Source: an uncultured Flavobacteriaceae bacterium
Lineage (GTDB): Bacteria > Bacteroidota > Bacteroidia > Flavobacteriales > Flavobacteriaceae
Assembly (NCBI GenBank): GCA_947311635.1
Contig: CAMZLD010000003.1
Location: 1-43,544 of the forward strand
Direction of reading: 5' to 3'
DNA length: 43,544 bases
Position numbers and translations under genes: made by a program. Positions 43,274-43,544 of this stretch are shown piece by piece; the stretch's first letter is position 1; each line of letters opens with the position of its first letter. The notes beneath the pieces are model-generated. The model was not told where the DNA came from. It did no database searches and saw only the letters and a program-made list of their open reading frames with translations.

Positions 43274-43544
43274 GTTTTATTATTTAGATAACGAATTTAG
43301 TGAAAAGTCTTTATATTTTTTTATTGTTGTCCGATTAAAATTTATAAAAACTCTAAAAAGTTATGTTTAATAGAGGTTCTAAGAGTGTCTTTATTATACA
43401 AAAAAGAAAAGGTAAATCCTATTAACCTGAGTTCGACCTAAACTTACATCAAAGAATCCTTATAAAAAGTGAGATTTGGACAATAAAAACGAAGATTTAG
43501 TATTAAATTAAGGCTTTTATTGTTCAAAGATTGTTGTTTAGAAG
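43274..43544. other. Right-end noncoding stretch upstream of the protease gene
   Basis: No credible open frame is seen. The stretch is AT-rich, contains the right repeat arm (43424-43466), and has a weak 9-bp inverted match ACAATAAAA/TTTTATTGT (43480-43488 with 43515-43523) beyond it. The promoter of the protease gene must lie here, but no exact TAnnTTTG was found. Confidence 0.6.
43424..43466 (-). repeat. Right arm of the 43-nt inverted repeat
   Basis: This is the reverse complement of 132-174 with one difference. It lies upstream of the protease gene. Outside the 43 nt the flanks of the two arms are unrelated. Confidence 0.85.

Noticed and set aside
132-43466. The inverted repeat as terminal repeats of a 43-kb composite transposon
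   Set aside because: The interval holds core genes (prs, rplY, pth, mfd, kbl) and no transposase or integrase.
43480-43523. ACAATAAAA/TTTTATTGT inverted match as a transposon end
   Set aside because: Only 9 bp, AT-rich, with a 26-nt loop; expected by chance in this composition and no transposase nearby.

Overview
The window is a gene-dense, AT-rich chromosomal segment (roughly one third GC by eye) of a member of the Bacteroidota, most likely a marine Flavobacteriaceae species. The evidence is a SusC-type TonB-dependent receptor with an N-terminal carboxypeptidase-like domain, a Bat aerotolerance operon, a secreted protease with a type IX secretion (Por) C-terminal tail, an OmpA protein with thrombospondin type-3 repeats, and repeated TAnnTTTG -7 promoter boxes with almost no Shine-Dalgarno sequences. 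No phage, plasmid, IS transposase, CRISPR array or defence island was found. No stretch longer than about 300 bases lacks a gene.

Layout. 1-5.2 kb: the edge of a leftward gene (only its first 13 codons), LD-carboxypeptidase and YraN, two overlapping TlpA-type thioredoxins, a short-chain dehydrogenase, a 116-aa unknown protein and a CvpA-like membrane protein. 5.2-13.9 kb: a leftward operon of moxR, DUF58, a two-domain membrane protein, batA, batB, batC, batD and batE, interrupted only by a REP-like palindrome between moxR and DUF58. 14.1-16.9 kb: a TonB-dependent receptor with its own terminator. 17-20.5 kb: a leftward cluster of dCMP deaminase, S41 protease and LpxH, then a HupE/UreJ-like membrane protein and tRNA-Leu(CAA). 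20.6-22.9 kb: prs, rplY (ctc) and pth, rightward. 22.9-25.5 kb: MATE transporter, then enoyl-CoA hydratase, a previously uncalled 28-aa membrane miniprotein and queD, leftward. 25.6-36 kb: a Usp protein, an alpha/beta hydrolase, and an AddB-like/AddA-like nuclease-helicase pair separated by ompA and kbl. 36-43.5 kb: a barrel-only paralogue of the OmpA N-terminus, a TerB-like protein, mfd, and an M4 metalloprotease with a T9SS tail.

How the genes fit together. Envelope genes dominate: LdcA, LpxH, OmpA, Bat complex, TonB receptor, thioredoxins and T9SS protease. Genome maintenance comes second: AddA/AddB-like proteins, Mfd and dCMP deaminase. Prs, L25 and Pth form a nucleotide/translation group.

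The content is mostly core genome. The most unusual signals are not genes. (1) The 8-mer CTTCGGAA/TTCCGAAG occurs 16 times by my reading, against about one expected from base composition, on both strands and in several reading frames. (2) A 43-nt inverted repeat, differing at one position, has one arm near each end of the window. (3) A nested palindrome of REP type sits inside the Bat operon. (4) A 28-codon membrane miniprotein gene is tightly fitted between an enoyl-CoA hydratase and queD.
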